DNA of 64,000 bases from Metaphire vulgaris (GCA_018105865.1 CM030850.1:14676967-14740966), one strand, 5' to 3'; shown: positions 32,811-44,875, counted from the stretch's first letter. A program made the numbers and translations. The notes: generated by a model not told the origin, from the letters alone.

Positions 32811-32975
32811 CAGTGGCGGCTCTAGGATTTGGAAAGTGGGGGCGTTGGGGTGGCAACTTCTAATCATGGGGGCCAACCATTTGTTGTTTAATGTATGTAG
32901 AGTATAGGGTCCCAACTGGGGGGGCACTGGGGAGGCCAGGGGGGGGCACGGGGGCCCTCCCGGTGGAGGCCACTG
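32811..32975. mobile_element. hAT-like MITE, CAGTGGCGGCTC family (reverse orientation)
   Basis: A perfect 8-bp duplication gaggtgag at 32803-32810 and 32976-32983 flanks cagtggcggctc...cactg. The interior is the reverse complement of the other copies. Confidence 0.85.
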
Positions 32976-32983
32976 GAGGTGAG

Positions 32984-34916
32984 GGCGGATATGTCGAAGA
33001 TCCGTGTCGTATCACATGACGCAAACAGCCGTCGTTACACCGTCAACACCGATTAATTATATTTATTAACGTTCCAAGACAGTAATGATGACGATATATT
33101 GGTATACGCGTTTAATACGCTATCACACCGACTATATGTCCCTACTCGACAGCGCAGTTTCAATACGAACAATGTCATTTCAGCTTATCAAAACTAAAAT
33201 TGCCGAATTTGAAGAATGAACTTTTCAAATCGGCTCCTGAAAAAAACAAAGTATGATGTACAGTACAGAACATCGTGCATAAGAAATGAAATAAAAACGT
33301 TCGATTTTCTGGAATTTCGGGGGGGAGAGACCCACACTAGACAAGTCCCACCTGCCCCCGAATGAAGGTCGAAAATGTTGGTTTGGGAGAAGTCGTGAAC
33401 ACCGCCCACTGCTTTCCTGAAACAACTCGAACACTAAACAATAACTCCGTCAAAACTACTAAAATAACTGACAATGCGTTCAGAAGAATGACAGCTTCTT
33501 CTCATCTAAAATAAAATCCAAAAACTGCAGACTACGACACACACACACACACACACACAGTCGACTGTTCGGTTATACATAATAAACAGCTTAGAATCTT
33601 TAACCAGAACAAAACAACAGAAAGAATCCACCCAACACAAAGCGCCTCAAGATGTTTATATTTAATCGTAAATATTCTAGAAAATAGTTTTGAAATGTCA
33701 CAGATTAACACACGAAATGTCAAAATTCCTGAAATCACAGCCTCACGAAACGTTCTAGCAAGATCCGACCACACGCAACATTAGCATAGGCCTACTATAT
33801 TGTTATTATTGTCGAAGGCAGCTTATGACAGTGCTACCATTGATATTGTACCATTGTTAGACTCTGTGCATTTGCATTCCTGTCTGGGTCACAGACAAAA
33901 CCACTTAGACTAACAGTTTTTGTGTAAACGTTCATCTCACATTAGTATGTATCACAGAAGTAGACTACATACATACATACATACATACAATGTATAGCAT
34001 TATTGCACACTGTGCTAGGACTGTTTCCATTATATAGATGCATGCGGTTGTCTGTCTTGTTAAACGTACAGTACAACGCACTATTGTTAGTCTAGTTTTT
34101 CCGCTGCGGTTACAGTGGCCATGAACAGATGTAGTTTTTTGCCACACTTGGGCTGAATTACGTGCGTATTACGCCGAGATTCAAAATCAAGTAAGTAAGT
34201 AAAGTAAAATCTCGTGGATTTCTATAGCGCCTTGGAAGCAGCACAACAGTAGCTGCTTATTGTTAGGCGCTCAGAATCAAAATGGAAAATGCACAGCAGC
34301 CGTTACATCCTCCGCTTAAATGAACCGAGGCAGCGTCCATGGTAAATTTCCACTGCCAGTCAAGTACAACTGTACAACTGGTTGGCTGGCTTTTGTGCTA
34401 GCGTTCGGTTGCTACGGTAGTAGGGTTAATCGTCCTAGCGATCTACTTTTCCTAGCCTGACGATCATTACTCAGTCTGAAACAGTCACCTCGGAAACGCC
34501 AAGATCTAAGTTATCAGTCGTGGTTACTGACTGACTCACGACTAGAGGAAGAAAATAAACAAGGCTGTATAACGTACATGTACTAGTGTACGAGATGCTT
34601 TCTACTATTAAACCAAGCAGTACAACAAAGCGGTCGTTAATTCCATACTCAGATTACTAGGATAAATCATGAGATTAACCAACAGCAAAAACGGCGATAC
34701 CTTCGCGCCTGTGAGAAATCGGTGGCGACACAATTTATGCAGCGCATCAACATATCTCTCTCTATCTGACCTATTTTTGCATTAAATGCAAATGAAGAAA
34801 ATGTAGGACAAGGCGAGATTCAGACGCAGTTTAAAAACGCCAAGTCGTCTTCTAAAAATAGACACGGCTGTAACCAACGAGCATCGAGACCCCGATTCAC
34901 GGCTGACCCAGTTCTG
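32984..34916. other. Intergenic, no gene supported
   Basis: About 1.9 kb with only a short (CA)n at 33538-33560, a (CATA)n at 33967-33988 and a SINE-like segment with ttctatagcgccttggaagc at about 34220. No gene recognised. Confidence 0.4.
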
Positions 34917-34955
34917 CCAGCGGGCGGGCGGGCGGGCGGGCGGGCGGGCGGGCAG
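34917..34955. repeat. (GGGC)n array, potential G-quadruplex
   Basis: Eight consecutive GGGC-type units on the plus strand, more than enough G-runs for a quadruplex. Confidence 0.85.
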
Positions 34956-36218
34956 GCAACTGGCCCACCCGGTCGGCTCTGGGCCAGGTCGACGCCGGTA
35001 TAGGGACCCAAAACAAGCGACGGCATGGGCCCGAGAAATAGTTCCAATTAATACTCTACTTCGATAACATTTGCACCGTCGAGGCTAAATATCATGATCG
35101 GCCACGTCCCAGCCACCACCACCGGCACCACCGGCACCACCGGCACACCACCACCAGCACCACCGCCGTCGTCCGTCAAACCCTCGTGGCCTTGATTTCG
35201 ACGCCTTGGCCGACTTCGTCCCCGCCTCCCCACCGCACCCACTGTACCACCTCCTCTGGTCGGTCCCAGACTGATGTCAGATTTTCTTCATTAGGGACTC
35301 GCAGTGCGCCGACACAATAATACAGTAATTGCCTCGTCGTGTTCAATCGATTTTGCCGACGGCTGAGAATTTTCTGACTCAGCGGATATATTAGACCGAT
35401 GATCGCATGATCGGGGCGGGGAAGGGGGTTGGGGCGAGTGGAGGGTATAGTTTACTTTAAAGTAAGCGTGGTCCGGCCACCGCTCGCTCCCACCCACCCA
35501 CCCACCGCCAAAATACTAGACATCCGGTGGAGGAAGGGGTTCGAACTGAGAGCAGACATTTTCGAGTCAAAACACCCATATTTCGAACCTCTATCGTTGG
35601 CGCATGCTAACCACCGTATCAGCAGAACCCAGTGCTTTAAGTTTAAGCTGTTTGTCCTCCACCTCGTTTCGCCCTGTACTGAATACCGTCGACCTATTCA
35701 AACTGCATGCACACTGAGCGGCGCAGTTCAAAGACACGCTATTATTTTGAACATCGGTGTATTCACGTTCACTTCTATAGACACATTACTGCTATAGCCG
35801 TCTGTAACAGAGCGACGCACAAATGCACACTAAAAAGCATTACTTCCTGAGGTACGCGTAATCTATAATTATTAGAGTTACAGTTCTTACGATATTACAG
35901 TAGTAGCATGCGTAAATAAAGTTAGCCACTATAGCCAATAAACGACATAATGTTTGCAACTGCCCTGAGAAAAACGATGATAAACGACGTTCAATCCCCC
36001 CCCCACAAACATATGACCCATTACCGATCACACGTACATAGGTCTATGTCCTTCCCCCAGTTGGGGTGGGAGAACCAAAAGCCCCGATTTCTCGTGTACT
36101 TTACTGGCAAAAGCTAACCCCCGGTTTCTGGCTTTTTTGCGAGGGCAATCTCTCAAGCCCCAAGCCCCACATTGGCAAATGCAGTTGTAAACGGAACGAT
36201 AATAACGAGGACAACACG

Positions 36219-36263
<45 letters not shown>

Positions 36264-36577
36264 CTGCATAAAGGCGGTAACAAGACTGAGATTATAGGCA
36301 AACAATTCTGGCAGAAGATTTTTCAGGGGTCCAGCCCCAGACAGACAAGAAATATAAACTTCAGTCACTCAACAGTTCAATAATTTTGAATGAAGCGGCA
36401 TATAATAAGAGATGATCGTTCATAAAAATAACTTTTCTGGACCTGGTTCAAAGCTTATTACGAATACTTTCACGTTTCACGTCTATATCAACTCTTTGCG
36501 TGTCCCGATCGGGTCAGCGTATGCGATACATGGCGCAGGTTGTCTAAAATGTCCGCAAGAAATTGTTGACAACAATA
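34956..36577. other. Intergenic, no gene supported
   Basis: It includes a CAC/CCG-rich stretch at 35110-35170 and an (AT)n at 36221-36262. Frames at 35048-35797 have no recognised domain. Confidence 0.4.
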
Positions 36578-37031
36578 TTACACAATAGGGCGGGTCGAAA
36601 CATAAAAAATTTTGGAATTTCATTACGGAACTTGGTAATTATTTGTGAAATGAAGTTTAAAGAAAGAAACAACTAATAAAATGGTAGTTGTGCTATTGCA
36701 AACGCCCCATTTTTGGCCCTAAAGATTGTAGTATTTATCAGCATTGCTCATTTGTTACAGAATTGTTATTGCTTGCTATTTTGGCATACAATTTTTTTTA
36801 TCTACCTAACTTTCGACTGTAATTTGATTGCCTCTTTATTTTATCAGTACACTGTTCGATAATTTATTCTATAAATGCTGGAAAGTGTGGTTTCGACATG
36901 AGAACAAGAAACATTACATGGCATGCTATATTCGGTAATGTTATAGGAATTCCTTTCAATATGATGCCGACAAATACACAAGTTGGACAGCACTTCTTGC
37001 ACATCAAAACAAAAAAGAATGACACAAAGAC

Positions 37032-37337
37032 AATAAAATAGCTGTGTCAGAGGCTATCATCAATCTCTGGAACAAGGCTTTCATTCCAACACTTCACTCT
37101 CCGTCTGTCTTGAAATGTGTCGAAACACTAATTTCCACTGGTTCAGAACTATGTCTCTCTAAGTCAAGTTCAACACGTCAAACCACCTTCTTGAGTAGCT
37201 TGAACTCTTTGTTTGACATTGCAGCATGCACTTGTGTCATTTGCTATAACGAATCCACAAAACAAATCAGCACATCTTGCAAGTGTCTTAAACATTTGAA
37301 AGTCCCGCAACAGGAACAGTTGTTCTTATTGGATTAA
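37032..37337 (+). pseudogene. Transposon protein remnant, N-terminal part
   Basis: It reads INLWNKAFIPTLHSPSVLK, LNSLFDIAAC and a Cys-rich VICYNESTK...CKCLKHLKVP segment. I recall a widespread but poorly named animal transposon-associated protein that combines a FWxKARIPT-like start with an LFDIAHA motif. There is no ATG start and a stop lies just upstream. Confidence 0.55.
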
Positions 37338-37948
37338 AGAAATTCAAGAAAAATGTTTATTGGAAGGTTAGACGTAGAATCAACAAAGCGGTTATGAAAA
37401 AGGATGCAACGAAAGCACAATGAAGAAGACAAAACTAAAAGAGTAACGAAAACATCGGATAGTGATAATAAATATTAGATCTTGGTGAAGACAAAGTCAA
37501 TGATAGTGAAGGGAGTGATTAAGAATGCAACTGTGGGGTATTTTCTGATAGCGATTCTGAACTCTTTTGCAGAAAAAATAAGATCAAATCAAATGCGATT
37601 ACCTCTTCTGCACCTAGCAAAAGAAGCGAACAGTGCTTATCCATTTTGGCCTTGTAAGCAAAGAAGATCAAAGCTTTGTAATTGATAAGAACAAAGTACA
37701 TTGCGAGAGACATAAATTAAAGAAACATTGGCAGCGAGGTATACAGTATGACAGTCACACAAATCCATAACAGGTATTTACGTCGAGGGGAGATGGAATG
37801 CCACTTTAGTCAAAGTAAACAGAAATAGCAAGTGGTGTGGTGATACTATTGTTGAAGATCACTATGTTCTCGTTGTCTAACTCACGTTACACCTTCACCA
37901 GGAAGAAGTGCTGGCATTGCCAGTAGTATTCTGAAATTAATAACAGAG

Positions 37949-38270
37949 ATGCAGAATTCAGATGCAGGCGATTGCATCTCAGCAGTAGGCTGCGATGGTA
38001 CATACAATAACACAGGCTGTAAAGCTGGAGTAGTCCATCAGATTGAACTGATTAGGACACTTGCAAGATATGCTGATTTGTTTTGTGGATTCGTCATAGC
38101 AAATGACACAATTGCATGTTGCAACATTCAGTCAATTGGTTTATATGTATGCTGCATACAAATGAATTAATTGCCTTTGAGAAATCTGTTTAAAACGTTG
38201 GTTGGATGGATCCACCTATGGACCCTCAAGTTTCTCTGACCTCATTGTGTAATGAATTGCAGCACTGCGA
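37949..38270 (+). pseudogene. Transposon protein remnant, CDGT core
   Basis: It contains CISAVGCDGTYNNTGCKAGVV, fitting a CDGTxxNTGxKGGV core of the same protein family. After an in-frame stop at about 38168 the sequence continues LPLRNLF and, one frame over, LDGSTYGPSSFSD, as expected from an ELPLRHLF...LDGxTxGPxxFS order. Confidence 0.6.
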
Positions 38271-38321
38271 AAGTACAGTAAATTCCTTGTTCGTTTTGAA
38301 AATACTACATGTGACCACGAT

Positions 38322-38585
38322 ATGCCAGAGTTGAGTGAAGACGTATTAGATGAAGATATTGCCAAGCTAGGAATTGTCCCACTTACTTTGGATTACAAGA
38401 ATCACACACAAGAAGTGGAGCGTTGCATAAAACTAGTAACAGATGCTTCAACAGCAGTTCATTGCTTTGATGCAAGAGACGGTTTTATTCACGCCCGAGT
38501 CAATTATCGAAATCTAATGCCCTATTTGAGTAAAAAAAAGATTTTTGTGAAAACTTCTTGTAATAAACACTTACTGAGTGAGTAA
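38322..38585 (+). pseudogene. Transposon protein remnant, C-terminal part
   Basis: It reads HTQEVERCIKLVTDASTAV then DGFIHARVNYRNLMPYLSKK, consistent with the C-terminus of the same family. The frame stops at 38585, about 200 bp before the right inverted repeat. Confidence 0.55.
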
Positions 38586-38933
38586 CTGTGAAATGCCGAT
38601 CGTCTATTGATCATTCATTGATGGCATACAAATTTTTGTGATTTTCAAGTAATGTACAAACTTTCCTAATTAAAAATGGGGCACTTCCACATGTTCCAAA
38701 GTAGTTTTTTTGTGATTTTCTTCCAAATCAGATGGAAATGCAAATATTTCCTCAGTTCCGTGACAAAAAATTTTTTTCGACCCGCCCTATTACACAATAT
38801 GTACACAAGATATTCATAATCTAGACTAAATCTTTTGCATAAAGAAACTCTCGACCGTAATTCAAACAGCGCAACAGTCTCAACATCACTCTTGTTAGAC
38901 TGAAATTTTAATAGAACCCATAAATTTTATGAC

Positions 38934-38935
<2 letters not shown>

Positions 38936-39001
<66 letters not shown>
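38936..39001. repeat. (AT)n microsatellite
   Basis: A pure TA run of about 64 bp. Confidence 0.95.
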
Positions 39002-39004
<3 letters not shown>

Positions 39005-39094
39005 GGATATCAATGGAAATTCTTAACACTGCAACAGCAATAACCTGAATCGAAACTGTCTCCGTTAGAACTCTCCCCCGGGGTGGGTAAAACA

Positions 39095-39136
39095 CACGTG
39101 ACCTGCGGCACGTGACCTGCGGCACGTGACCTGCGG
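39095..39136. promoter_or_regulatory. Three exact 14-bp repeats containing CACGTG
   Basis: The unit cacgtgacctgcgg occurs at 39095-39108, 39109-39122 and 39123-39136, giving three evenly spaced E-boxes just past the SoxC stop. CACGTG is bound by Myc/USF/TFE-type bHLH proteins; function here is inference. Confidence 0.55.
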
Positions 39137-39151
39137 CGTTTCATCGACCAA

Positions 39152-40651
39152 TCAGATGTCGAATCCGAGATTCGTTTCCAGCCAATCGCTGTCGCCGAGT
39201 ATCTCCGTCACTTCCGGCGTCGAATAGTCGTCCGCGTAGTCGTCCGACCTTGACCCTCCGATCGACCCGCCGATGAACCCATCGTCGTCATCGTGGTCGT
39301 GGTCGGGGTCTGACCTTGGGTCTCGCGGTCCCAGGTCGAAGTCGAAATTCCACCCGTACGGCCACAGTCCCGTCCTCGCGTAGCCGTCCATCTCGGCAAA
39401 GGTGAAGAACTGTGCCTCCGACTGCGGGAAGTGGATCGGATCGACGGTGGCGCCGCTGCCCGGAATAGAAGGGGAGGACGACAAGAGGGAAACCGAGGAG
39501 GAGGAGGAGGAGGAGGAAGCGACGGACGACGTCGACCCTCCGCCGGCGGTCTTCAGCGAGAAGGAGGACGAGTTGGAGGATGCGCCCCCGTCGCCGCCGC
39601 CGCCGGCCCCCATCGGGTACAGGCTCTCGGATGCGGTGGGGCTTAGGCAGTCTTCGTCGCGTCCGTCTTCGACGCTCAGGGCCGCCGTCAAGGAAAGTCG
39701 TCGATGCGCCCTCCTGAAGTAGCCCCTGCCGACCGCCGCCGCCGTTTCCGTCTTCGGTCTTGACCTCTGACCTTCCACCGACGACGACGACGACCCTTGA
39801 CCTAATCTACGCACGTGACCTCCTCGTGTCCGTCTGTCGGCGGCGCCTTTCCTCGTCGTCCGTCCGCCGGAGGAGGAGGCGCTGCTGCCCTTCCTCTGCC
39901 CGGCGTCCTTCTTCTTCTTGACCGCCGCCGCCGCCGCCGCAGCGACGGTCGACGCCTTCTTTCGCGGTCGATACTTGTAGTCGGGGTACTCCTTGAGGTG
40001 GAAGCCGCGCAGCCGTTCCGCCTCCTCGACGTACGGACATCGTTCGGCGTCCGACAGCGTCCTCCAGACCCGACCGAGCCGTTTGCTGATCTCGGCGTTG
40101 TGCAGCTTCGGGTCCGTCTCCGTCAACTGGCGCCGCTGGATCTGCGACCAGACCATAAAGGCGTTCATCGGGCGCTTGACCCGCTGCTCGGCCGGTCGCG
40201 TGTTCGTCGCGTCCGAGTAGGGCGTTCTCGACTCGGGACTGACCGCCGGAAAACCGGTCTCGTCCCCGGACCCTGCTGCTGCTGCTGCTGCCTCCAAGAA
40301 GGCCAGTTCGAGCCGTGCAGATAGTAGGAGTGCGGTAGCATCGCGTATTTTTTTCGAAATTAAAGCGCTTTGGCGTCTTCCTCTTCGTCTTCTTCTTCTT
40401 CGGCGTTCTTTCTTCGGCCGCGTCGGCGTCGCAATCGAATCCGAGATCAGTGAGGTACAGCGGGGCATACGACCCATCCGACCGGTTCGTCCCATTCGAG
40501 CCCCGTCCTCCTCCTCTTCTCCTTCTTCTTCTTCTTCTTCTTCGCTGGCCCTCGTTCTTCCTAACCCCCGGGCGCCGCGTCCAATCGAGACGCACTGAGC
40601 GCCGACTGTGCGCTGGTCAGTCACCGTTGTGTTGTTTATGTTCCGTCGCAT
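39152..40651 (-). CDS. SoxC: SoxC transcription factor (Sox4/11/12 type), intronless
   Basis: A single exon. The open frame reaches 40801, but I start at the Met at 40651 because the upstream 50 codons overlap TATA- and CCAAT-like promoter motifs. The HMG box lies at about 40183-39956: [32 protein letters not shown] and ending DYPDYK-like [12 protein letters not shown]. The C-terminus reads [16 protein letters not shown], matching the short transactivation motif of vertebrate Sox4/11/12 (CTPEVxE...DWLE). The box plus this tail place it in SoxC. The N-terminal extension is long, with acidic and Arg-rich runs, Ala runs flank the box, and a Ser/Gly-rich region precedes the tail. It would bind ACAAT-type DNA in the nucleus and act in neural and progenitor differentiation, as known for SoxC. 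Box positions such as [14 protein letters not shown] diverge from vertebrate SoxC. Confidence 0.9.
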   Translation of the reverse strand: MRRNINNTTVTDQRTVGAQCVSIGRGARGLGRTRASEEEEEEEGEEEEDGARMGRTGRMGRMPRCTSLISDSIATPTRPKKERRRRRRRRGRRQSALISKKIRDATALLLSARLELAFLEAAAAAAGSGDETGFPAVSPESRTPYSDATNTRPAEQRVKRPMNAFMVWSQIQRRQLTETDPKLHNAEISKRLGRVWRTLSDAERCPYVEEAERLRGFHLKEYPDYKYRPRKKASTVAAAAAAAVKKKKDAGQRKGSSASSSGGRTTRKGAADRRTRGGHVRRLGQGSSSSSVEGQRSRPKTETAAAVGRGYFRRAHRRLSLTAALSVEDGRDEDCLSPTASESLYPMGAGGGGDGGASSNSSSFSLKTAGGGSTSSVASSSSSSSSVSLLSSSPSIPGSGATVDPIHFPQSEAQFFTFAEMDGYARTGLWPYGWNFDFDLGPRDPRSDPDHDHDDDDGFIGGSIGGSRSDDYADDYSTPEVTEILGDSDWLETNLGFDI

Positions 40652-40678
40652 CGCCGGGGGGAGGGGGAGGGAGGGGGC

Positions 40679-40765
40679 TGACGTCACCGTCGACCAATCG
40701 CGGCTCGCGCAGCCCGGCGCTATTAATAGACGCGACGCTGCGATTGGCTGCCCCGATATGCTAAT
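40679..40765 (-). promoter_or_regulatory. Putative SoxC core promoter
   Basis: Read on the minus strand: an octamer-like ATTAGCAT (40765-40758), a CCAAT box in inverse form (40747-40743), a TATTAATA element (40728-40721), a second CCAAT site (40698-40694) and a perfect CRE TGACGTCA (40686-40679). The TATTAATA lies about 70 bp before the Met at 40651, suiting a short 5' leader. The sites are seen; their use is inferred. Confidence 0.5.
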
Positions 40766-40801
40766 CGGCGCGACCTTCGGCGGTCGATAGATGGCGAACA
40801 T

Positions 40802-40990
40802 CCAGGTTATCTGAACCGAGGGACATCGATACTTCTGCTGCGGACGATGATCACCTTTGTGCGCCCAGGAGGCCGACTAACTAATGAATATTCATCGTTT
40901 TGCTGGGGTCGCTAACCTGGACGGAAACGGAGTTATATTTCTTAAAATAAAGAAAGATATAATTATTACAGCGATTATCTATTTCACAGG

Positions 40991-41024
<34 letters not shown>

Positions 41025-41776
41025 GAATGGGGCGGGCGGGGGGTGCTAGCCGTTGGGTGACCCAGTTCTAGGCTCCGCCTCCCAGAGCACTCGCTAGGTG
41101 GCGTTCGATCCAGTGCATTCCAAGAAATACGGTGCATTCGACGGCGTAATGACGAGCGTTTCCGGCGGTCTTCGCTAGAGGCCGTGGTCGTCTCACTAAC
41201 AGAGCGGGTCAGTGACCTTTGACCTTCTGGTCGTCCCAATCGTCGTACCAGGCCCCGGGCGCTATCGGCCGAAGTGGTGTCGTCGCCGCCGCTGTGGCCT
41301 TGGCAGGTCCGGCCTCAGGCCTCGTCCTTTAGGCCTGGCCTGGCCTGGCCTTAGACGAAGGCCATAGTAACATATCATCATCGCAAGTCGTGTCAATGTT
41401 CTGAATCGGCGGTTGCCTTGTGTGATTAATGTCTTCGTGACGAACGAAATCTGTGACGCTCTTAAGAGCGGACGAATGGATTTCTAAGCCAATTATCGCC
41501 CGTGAAGGCCATTTTGTGTTTTCTGATTGATGATGATGACGGCGATGATGATGATGACGATGATGATGATGATGAGGCCAATGGTTTGTATTGAGTGTGT
41601 TAGTGATGGCCTTCACATCAACGTACAGTGCTTGGACTTTATAAGCTCGGCCTTCGACAACTCGGAAATTACTTAGTCCGGTCAGAGAACGACAGACGAT
41701 ATTAATCGCGATGGAAATCGATTTGATTTTTTTTACTTTTTAACGATGGATGGAAATTCAAGGACAGTCCAGCGAC
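40802..41776. other. SoxC upstream region, no gene seen
   Basis: It contains a (GA)n at 40987-41021 and a (GAT)n at 41526-41576. No coding domain recognised. Confidence 0.4.
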
Positions 41777-41880
41777 CCTCGGTGGCTCATTGGGTGGAGC
41801 GTCAGCCCTGCCTTAGATTGGTCAACCCGGATTCGATTCCAGGTGGCTCGCGTTAGTGTAGCATGACGGATTCGTTTAAT
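41777..41880 (+). repeat. tRNA-derived SINE head
   Basis: The A-box-like tggctcattgggtggagc (41783-41800) and B-box-like ggattcgattcc (41829-41840) are spaced as in a tRNA, but the cloverleaf is poor and there is no clear terminator. Confidence 0.55.
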
Positions 41881-41956
41881 TAATTCCATTTGGCAGAAAA
41901 TAGGGAAAACAAAGATGGAGGAAGATAAAGAGTGCTACTAGAAAAGTCTCTCTAAA

Positions 41957-42136
41957 CATCGGCGTAGCCAAGGATGAAGGAGGACACGGGGGGCCTCTAT
42001 TCTGGGTGGGACCGGTCGTAGAATTTGTGTAAAACCGTTGAGAACTTGTTGAAGGGGCGAGGTTAGGTAGGAGAATATTTTACCAGAAAAAGTCGCTGTG
42101 CCCCCTCCCCATTCCAGAACCCTGGCTACGCCACTG
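41957..42136. mobile_element. MITE, CATTGGCGTAGCCA family
   Basis: The ends ggcgtagccaagg and cctggctacgccactg are inverted. Related sequences are at 44595, 45715 and 55656. No clean target duplication. Confidence 0.6.
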
Positions 42137-42869
42137 TGGGACGAGGAGGGAGGGAGTGTAGACTCGGATCAAGCTGTCGCCAGGCGCCAGGTAGAACAGC
42201 ACAAGCAGCATCGAAATTCGAGAACATAGATAAAGAATTTTAAAGATACTATTTGCAAATATGCATGGAGACGGTCGTATACAAGAAACGCCCGGCGGTT
42301 ATCAGTCTAACCTTCGAGCCTGTTTCTTCATATGTAAATATTATCGCATTTGAACGTCATGATGACTTCGAGCTGATCCAACTGAAGTATTGAATTCTGA
42401 TTAGAAAATTAATGATTAATAGGTTTTGCTGTTGACAGACTTGACAAGACAAGTAGGCCCACTAGCGGGAACATCGGTCTCTTCTCGTATCTTTCTTCAA
42501 CTCACTTAAATTTAGCTAAGGTCATATTATTATTATGATAACCAGTATTATTCATAATGACTTATGATGCATATTACGACTATGAGATATTAATCTACAC
42601 ATGTGAGTGAATGATCCAAATACAAATGATGTGCTTTTCAGGATGTACATCAGACCTTGTTTTTTATTTTGACCATTTCTCTTCTAATGATGATTAATAC
42701 AATGAACCTAACGTACAAATGAGAACTTTCAGGCTTTAAGATTCTGATATTTAAATACCTATGAATTATAACAATTAATTATTTTTATATACATCAATCA
42801 ATATTCTGTTAATGATAATTATTGTTTCTAAATTAAGTAGTCTGCGTTATTATAATTGGTTGAAGATCT

Positions 42870-43250
42870 CGGAGCGTATAGTTTATAAACTTTCCGAGCA
42901 CAGAACGACCCTCTCTGCCCGGAGTACATTTCTGCGCTTATACAGCGACCGATGTCGACAGACTGTTGGAAACAGCTGCGATCAAACAAGCGACTTCGCC
43001 TTTATGTCCCTCCTCCGTCCAAGACGGTGATGCTGTGGGGAGATCCGTGACCCGCGGCAACCCTCTTCTCTGGAATGCTCTCTTCCCGCCTCGGTGACAT
43101 CTATTACATCCTTCGAGGCGTTTGCGACTGCCCTCAAGACGCACTTATTTCGCGCGTCTTATGAACATTTGTAAATCGCTCTTGATTTTAGCTCCTGCTA
43201 TGTTATGGCGTTAAATAAATTATATAGTGAATAGAATAGAATAGAATAAC
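42870..43250 (+). mobile_element. LINE 3' end (non-LTR retrotransposon, C-terminal remnant)
   Basis: In shifting frames it reads NPLLWNAL and then VTSITSFEAFATALKTHLFRASYE, the W-N-x-L-P...SFxxFKxxLKTHLF terminus typical of Jockey/Rex1/CR1-like LINEs. It ends in (GAATA)n at about 43230-43250. It is a different clade from the three RTE-like fragments. Confidence 0.75.
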
Positions 43251-44120
43251 TAAGCGTTTAAAAATGACCAGCATATTTTACAATATGTTTATGCTTAAAT
43301 ATACAGCTTCACGGACTTTGTCGCTAGCAGCGAAACTTGAGGCTACTCTTGTAGATGCAAAAATTGCAGCGATTATTTGGGGTGGTGGTGGGGGGGTGAC
43401 CAGCTGCTAAATTGGATACCCCTTTGCTCATACGTGGCGAGACGCCCCCATGATCGCCGCCTATGCCGGAACTAGGCCTGTTAGGTCACCTGGGTCAACT
43501 GGCTCAGACTATTACAACACTCGACCACTGTCACTTCTCTGTCAGAAATTATATATCGCGTTTTGCGTTTGAAATATTATTGTAGATTTGGTCAAACATT
43601 CCTTTCTTGACCAGAATAAGTAAGTAAGTTGTGTTAAATTATTAAAACGTACGCCCTCTGGCGATTCTACGAAGACTCAACAAGGCATTATAAATTATAA
43701 TATAAACAAATAAATAATAGGCACATAAATAGCTAGATAAATACGAAAAATTCATGCACAAATAAGCATATTTAACTAAATTGTAAAAAAATAATCTATC
43801 AAGGAATTACTTTATTCTACTTCTTCGAGACATGAGTATTATTTGAGTCGACAGAGCAGGAGTCGGATCACGTGACCTTCAGACTAGAACCACTCTTAGT
43901 GCCCTATAGTGCATTGGCCTTGATAGGCGAATGGAGGAGATGGAGGAGGAAAGGGTGGAGGAGGAGGAAGAGGAGGAGGAGGAGGAGGAGCAAGGTTCCT
44001 GATTAGAACACTTAACGTTTCTTCGTCTGAGAAGAAGAAGATGCTTTAAATCTGACGATCATCGATCGATCTTCTCGGAAGATAAGCCTCGACGATGCAC
44101 CCGGTGCGATTTACCAGGTA
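43251..44120. other. Intergenic, no gene seen
   Basis: GGA-rich run at 43930-43990; otherwise nothing recognised. Confidence 0.4.
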
Positions 44121-44123
44121 GAC

Positions 44124-44124
<1 letters not shown>

Positions 44125-44173
<49 letters not shown>

Positions 44174-44175
44174 GG
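44125..44175. repeat. (GACA)n microsatellite
   Basis: A near-perfect tetranucleotide run of about 50 bp. Confidence 0.9.
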
Positions 44176-44503
44176 GAAACGGTCGCTTTTATCGTCACCA
44201 CCGACGATCTGACCATTCCTGTTGGTCATTTCGTGACATGCGCTCTGAAGTCACGTGACAGATCGACGTCACGTGATAGGTCCACTTGGCTTCTTTGCCT
44301 CTGGAACTTGAGGCCTTCCTGCCTATAATCTGAGACTGAGATTAAGGTCCAATGTATTTGCAGATTGTAAATAAGAAAAGAAAAACTCCTCAAGATCTTG
44401 ATAAATGTCTGTTCCGGTGTTCCCATAAATCTTTTCCCAAATTTTAAATTTTTTCTGTTAGCTCTTATTGCAGAAGACCGAAGAAATTCGGTCAAAATCA
44501 AAC

Positions 44504-44539
<36 letters not shown>

Positions 44540-44553
44540 TGGTTAAAGTCAAA

Positions 44554-44596
<43 letters not shown>

Positions 44597-44739
44597 TTGG
44601 CGTAGCCATGGGAGGCACACGCCCCATTCTGACTGGGACCGGTCGTGAGGTTTGTGCAAAACTTGAATTTTTGTAGGGGGTACTATTATGAGAATATAAG
44701 GAATGAACGATATATATATATATATCTAAATACATAAAA

Positions 44740-44783
<44 letters not shown>

Positions 44784-44875
44784 TCGGACACAATCTCTGA
44801 TGAAGTTGTATTCTCCTCATAGGTCAGATGTCATCACAGTATATACTAAATCCTTGAAAGCCTTTCCCTTCGTAG

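Larger units (their letters stand above)
36586..38789 (+). mobile_element. Decayed DNA transposon with 8-bp target duplication
   Basis: The two ends are exact 15-bp inverted repeats (tagggcgggtcgaaa and tttcgacccgcccta) with weaker similarity inwards, including a shared acggaact. A perfect 8-bp duplication ttacacaa flanks it (36578-36585 and 38790-38797). Three coding remnants run in the plus direction: 37044-37337, 37949-38270 and 38322-38585. The length and 8-bp target suggest hAT-, P- or Merlin-like mobility, but the protein does not match the hAT transposase I know. Stops and frame changes show it is inactive. Confidence 0.85.

Noticed and set aside
39807..40595. Arg-rich 262-codon minus-strand frame and plus-strand counterparts
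   Set aside because: Alternative frames across the SoxC gene; the HMG box is in the other frame.
41777..41880. Possible functional tRNA gene
   Set aside because: A and B boxes are present but the acceptor and anticodon stems do not pair well; a SINE is more likely.
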